Shown here piece after piece: positions 8,118 to 10,183 of a stretch of 10,183 bases of DNA. Source of the stretch: Acidobacteriota bacterium (GTDB lineage Bacteria; Acidobacteriota; Vicinamibacteria; Vicinamibacterales; UBA2999); assembly GCA_013140955.1 (NCBI GenBank), contig JABFRY010000228.1, positions 1 through 10,183 on the forward strand, read 5' to 3'. Positions within the stretch are counted from its first letter, which is position 1, and each line of letters starts with the position of its first letter. Below the pieces are notes generated by a model. That model ran no database searches. It was not told where the DNA came from and worked only from the letters and a program-made list of their open reading frames with translations. The translations under genes were made by a program, and so were the position numbers.

Positions 8118-8123
8118 TGATTC

Positions 8124-8143
8124 GTCCATATCAAACTATGGAC
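8124..8143. repeat. 7-bp inverted repeat in the divergent control region
   Basis: GTCCATA (8124-8130) and TATGGAC (8137-8143) form a perfect inverted repeat around a 6-nt centre, midway between the two back-to-back TTGACA boxes. It overlaps the first 11-bp direct repeat. It could be an operator half-site pair or chance; AT-rich sequence is rare in this window, which makes its placement notable. Confidence 0.5.
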
Positions 8144-8155
8144 AAACTATTGACA
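8134..8155 (+). promoter_or_regulatory. Two abutting 11-bp direct repeats, candidate CarH operator
   Basis: AACTATGGACA (8134-8144) is followed directly by AACTATTGACA (8145-8155); they differ at one base. The second repeat ends in the TTGACA -35 box of the regulator's own candidate promoter. CarH tetramers are known to bind direct repeats spaced about 11 bp apart over a -35 region, and a T-n-n-A-C-A core, which both repeats have, is what I recall of the reported site. A third repeat is not clear: the preceding 11-mer (8123-8133) matches only weakly. Confidence 0.6.
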
Positions 8156-8179
8156 TAGGCGAGTTCTCACGACTACAGT
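8150..8179 (+). promoter_or_regulatory. Candidate sigma70 promoter for the CarH-like regulator
   Basis: A perfect TTGACA (8150-8155) is followed after 18 nt by TACAGT (8174-8179), which matches the -10 consensus at four of six bases. The expected transcription start near 8186 is only about 2 nt before the TTG proposed as start codon. The -35 box is part of the 11-bp repeat, so the regulator probably represses itself. Confidence 0.5.
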
Positions 8180-8187
8180 CGTGCATC

Positions 8188-9123
8188 TTGGGCGAGGACA
8201 CCCTGCGGTTTTCCATCGGTGCGGTCGCCCGGGCCACCGGGCTCACGGTTGACACCTTGCGTGTCTGGGAGCGGCGCTATGCCGTCGTGACGCCGACCCG
8301 GGACGAGCGCGGCCGCCTGTACACGTCCGACGACGTCCACCGCCTTCAGCTGCTCGCCACGCTCGTGGCGCGCGGGCACGCCATCGGACGCATCGCGCGG
8401 CTGTCCAACCCGCAGCTCGGGCTGCTGCAGGCGGCGGCCACGGCGCACCCCCCACCTGTCGGGGCGCCTCCGCTGCCCGGCGCCGGCCGCCGCCGCGAGA
8501 CCACGGCATCCCCGGATGCGCTGCTCGGCGCCCTGCAACGCTTCGACAGCGTGGCGCTCGAGGACGAGCTCGGCCGGCTCGGCGCCGTCCTGCCTCCACG
8601 AGCGTTCGTCTACGAGGTGGTGTTGCCGGCGATGCAGCGTGTGGGTGAAGAGTGGCATGCGGGGCGTCTGACGATTGCCCAGGAGCACCTGTTTTCCGCC
8701 GCGGTGCGCAACCTGCTCGGGACGCTCATTCGCCTGTCGAGCCGCGACCGGGTCACCAGGCGCCTGCTGTTTGCGACGCCGTCCGGCGACCGGCACGAGT
8801 TCGGCATCCTGGTGTCGGCCATACTCGCCGCCCTGCACGGGGTCGGGGTGGTGTACGTGGGCGCCGACCTGCCCGCAGCAGATATCGTGGACGCGGCGAT
8901 TCAGAGCCGCGTGGACGGCGTGGTGCTGGGGGCGCTGCAGGCGGCCTCCGATCCCTCCATGGGGCACGAGCTGCGCACCGTCGCCTCACAGCTCCCGTCC
9001 GGTGTCGAGTTGTGGCTGGGTGGAAGTGCGTTCATCGGCGCCGTGCCGGAATCACGTGTCCTCCACCTGAAGGATTTCCAGGCCTACGAGCAGGAACTCT
9101 CCCGTCTCATCGGCCGTCCCTGA
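8188..9123 (+). CDS. carH: CarH/LitR-type B12-dependent photoreceptor repressor (MerR family)
   Basis: A 311-residue light-sensing transcription factor counted from TTG 8188. An N-terminal MerR helix-turn-helix (FSIGAVARATGLTVDTLRVW, then ERRYAVVTPTR, 8-38) is followed by a variable Pro/Ala linker, a helical cobalamin cap and a Rossmann-like B12 domain. Key residues match Thermus CarH: Trp156-His157 (Trp131-His132, which cap the adenosyl group and give the light-state ligand), nine residues, then Glu166-His167 (Glu141-His142), and DRHEFG at 201-206 with His203 as lower cobalt ligand (His177). The spacings agree within one residue. By family knowledge the dark AdoCbl form is a DNA-bound tetramer and light releases it. 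The open frame begins at 8053, but that start would lie within the desaturase gene; the TTG sits eight codons before the conserved domain and next to the predicted transcription start. There is no clear Shine-Dalgarno, so the start is uncertain. Confidence 0.92.
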   Translation: MGEDTLRFSIGAVARATGLTVDTLRVWERRYAVVTPTRDERGRLYTSDDVHRLQLLATLVARGHAIGRIARLSNPQLGLLQAAATAHPPPVGAPPLPGAGRRRETTASPDALLGALQRFDSVALEDELGRLGAVLPPRAFVYEVVLPAMQRVGEEWHAGRLTIAQEHLFSAAVRNLLGTLIRLSSRDRVTRRLLFATPSGDRHEFGILVSAILAALHGVGVVYVGADLPAADIVDAAIQSRVDGVVLGALQAASDPSMGHELRTVASQLPSGVELWLGGSAFIGAVPESRVLHLKDFQAYEQELSRLIGRP

Positions 9124-9265
9124 CCTGTCGGGCGAAATTCAGCAGTGCTTGCGGATTCTTCCCTCTGGATTCAGGCTCTGCAGCTCGGGGACAATCATCA
9201 CCGGCACGCGAGGATCGCCGCGGCCTGGCGAACATGCGGGCCGTGGCGGCGGCCATACGCCCGCC
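9124..9265. other. Intergenic spacer between regulator and DksA-like gene
   Basis: This spacer lies between the CarH-like stop and the DksA-like ribosome binding site. I see no convincing terminator or -35/-10 pair. A frame open from 9149 runs through it into the DksA-like gene, but its translation before 9284 is Gly/Arg-rich and has no family similarity, so I treat it as non-coding leader. Confidence 0.5.
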
Positions 9266-9274
9266 GGAGAGGAG
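9266..9274 (+). promoter_or_regulatory. Ribosome binding site fixing the DksA-like start
   Basis: The run GGAGAGGAG ends 9 nt before ATG 9284. It supports this ATG over the upstream in-frame ATG at 9149, which has no such signal. Confidence 0.7.
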
Positions 9275-9283
9275 CAGAACCGG

Positions 9284-9625
9284 ATGGGAGATCACGACGC
9301 GTTGCGCGCAGCGCTGCTCTCGCGCGTGGCGACGCTGACGAATCGGGTGGGCCGGATCGAGCAGGATCTGCGCAAGCCCGGCGACCGCGACTGGCAGGAG
9401 CGGGCCACCGAACTGGAGAACGACGAAGTGCTCGAGGGGCTCGACGCGTTGAGCTTGGCCGAGGTGCAGCAGTTGCGTCAGGCCGTCGAGCGCATCGACA
9501 ACGGCACCTACGGACTGTGCGCGGGCTGCGGGGGCGCGATCGGCGCTGCGCGTCTATCGGCGATCCCGGCGGCCACCACCTGCGTACGCTGCGCCTCCCT
9601 TCCTGCGGCTGAGAGGACTTCATGA
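9284..9625 (+). CDS. DksA/TraR-type C4 zinc-finger protein
   Basis: A 113-residue member of the DksA/TraR family, which binds the RNA polymerase secondary channel and tunes transcription in stress and starvation. Residues 5-75 are mostly charged helix that could form the coiled-coil hairpin (ALLSRVATLTNRVGRIEQDL, later LSLAEVQQLRQAVERIDNG). The C-terminal zinc finger holds Cys79, Cys82, Cys100 and Cys103 (GTYGLCAGCG, then TTCVRCASL). It is shorter than E. coli DksA (151 residues) and closer in size to the small TraR/DksA-like proteins; whether it acts on polymerase has not been shown for this subgroup. The stop overlaps the macro-domain start (ATGA), so the two are likely co-translated. Confidence 0.9.
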   Translation: MGDHDALRAALLSRVATLTNRVGRIEQDLRKPGDRDWQERATELENDEVLEGLDALSLAEVQQLRQAVERIDNGTYGLCAGCGGAIGAARLSAIPAATTCVRCASLPAAERTS

Positions 9626-10110
9626 TTCACTACGTGTCCGGCGACATCCTGCTGACCCGCGCTCAGGCCATCGCGCACGGCATTGCCGCCAACGATCCGA
9701 TGACGCAGGGCCTGGCCCTTGCCCTCCACGAGCAGTATCCGGCGATGCACAAGGATTTCCATCACTGGTGCAGCCGCGAGCACCCGCAGCCAGGGGCGGC
9801 CTGGATGTGGGGAGGTGCCGACGGCGTGCGCGTCGTCAATCTCATCACGCAGGAAGGCGGCTACGGCCACGGGGCCCGTCCGTCCCGCGCGACCGTGAAG
9901 CACGTGCGCGATGCGCTGCGCGAGCTGGCGAAGATCGCGGAGAAAGAAGGGTTCACCTCGCTCGCGGTGCCTCGACTGGCGACCGGCGTCGGGGGTCTCG
10001 ACTGGGCCGAGGTTCAGCCCGTGGTGGAAGAGCGGCTGGGACACCTCGACATCCCGGTCTACGTGTACTCCGAGTTCCATCCGGGCAAGCAGGCCGTCGA
10101 GCCCTCCTGA
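9622..10110 (+). CDS. Macro-domain protein, TARG1/DarG-like
   Basis: A 162-residue stand-alone macro domain, predicted to bind ADP-ribose and possibly remove it from proteins or nucleic acid. Visible features are YVSGDILL (4-11), the MTQGLALALHEQYP segment that follows GIAANDP, VVNLITQEGGYGHG around 71-82, and SLAVPRLATGVGGLDW (113-128). The order and wording resemble human TARG1 (OARD1) and the DarG antitoxin. In those proteins a lysine follows the strand before the variable loop (LITK in TARG1); here that position is Gln77, so the known lysine chemistry may be absent. No DarT-like toxin is encoded nearby. The ATG overlaps the DksA-like stop, with GAGAGGA just upstream. The last codons lie inside a 26-bp inverted repeat. 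Confidence 0.88.
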   Translation: MIHYVSGDILLTRAQAIAHGIAANDPMTQGLALALHEQYPAMHKDFHHWCSREHPQPGAAWMWGGADGVRVVNLITQEGGYGHGARPSRATVKHVRDALRELAKIAEKEGFTSLAVPRLATGVGGLDWAEVQPVVEERLGHLDIPVYVYSEFHPGKQAVEPS

Positions 10111-10183
10111 GCGAGGGCCCGGCGGGCTCGCCCGGCCGGCCCCCCGCGGTCTGCGCGCGCCGGGCCCTCGCTCAGGAGGGCTC
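10099..10183. repeat. Perfect 26-bp inverted repeat at the window end
   Basis: Bases 10099-10124 and 10158-10183 are perfect reverse complements around a 33-nt GC-rich spacer. The left arm covers the last codons and stop of the macro gene; the right arm ends exactly at the last base. It could be a bidirectional terminator, the start of a longer inverted duplication, or an assembly fold-back. No T-tract can be judged because the sequence stops. Confidence 0.8.

Noticed and set aside
8053..8187. N-terminal extension of the CarH-like gene from ATG 8053
   Set aside because: It would run through the start of the divergent desaturase gene and the whole control region, and its residues show no similarity to MerR proteins.
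9242..9267. GGCGG/CCGCC hairpin upstream of the DksA-like gene
   Set aside because: Short imperfect GC-rich stem with no T-tract; such matches are common at this base composition.

Overview
The window reads as high-GC (about two thirds G+C by eye) bacterial chromosome. The best lineage guess is Acidobacteriota, probably the Vicinamibacteria side. That rests on the style of the large Oar-like TonB-dependent receptor at the left edge and the generally acidobacterial look of the proteins; there is no rRNA or other phylogenetic marker, so it is inference.

Layout. (1) 1-2540, + strand: the C-terminal 845 residues of an outer-membrane TonB-dependent receptor, cut by the window edge and closed by a strong intrinsic terminator at 2564-2599. 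(2) 8092 down to 2717, - strand: a tightly packed five-gene lipid operon. In transcription order it holds a membrane fatty-acid desaturase, a COG2907-type FAD oxidoreductase, a DUF1365 protein, a cyclopropane-fatty-acid synthase (Cfa) and a second Cfa-related methyltransferase that resembles coclaurine N-methyltransferase. The first four genes are joined by a 1-nt gap and by TGATG and GTGA overlaps; the fifth follows after 52 nt. (3) 8093-8187: an AT-rich divergent control region with two back-to-back TTGACA boxes and two abutting 11-bp direct repeats. (4) 8188-9123, + strand: a MerR-family regulator with a cobalamin-binding domain that keeps every hallmark residue of the CarH photoreceptor. 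(5) 9284-10110, + strand: a short DksA/TraR-type zinc-finger protein overlapping (ATGA) a TARG1/DarG-like macro-domain protein. (6) 10099-10183: a perfect 26-bp inverted repeat that ends exactly at the window end.

How it may work together. The CarH-like protein sits divergently next to the lipid operon, and the repeats between them have the 11-bp spacing used by CarH tetramers. The simplest reading is that in the dark adenosylcobalamin-loaded repressor blocks both promoters, and light breaks the tetramer and switches on the operon. The desaturase would supply cis-unsaturated acyl chains, Cfa would methylate or cyclopropanate the double bond, and the FAD and DUF1365 proteins would process the product further. 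Related COG2907-DUF1365-Cfa sets are tied to light and singlet-oxygen responses in Proteobacteria. The final lipid product cannot be read from sequence.

The DksA-like and macro-domain pair forms a separate small unit with no obvious link to the lipid genes. I saw no tRNA, rRNA, CRISPR array or insertion sequence, and no gap between genes exceeds 300 bases.
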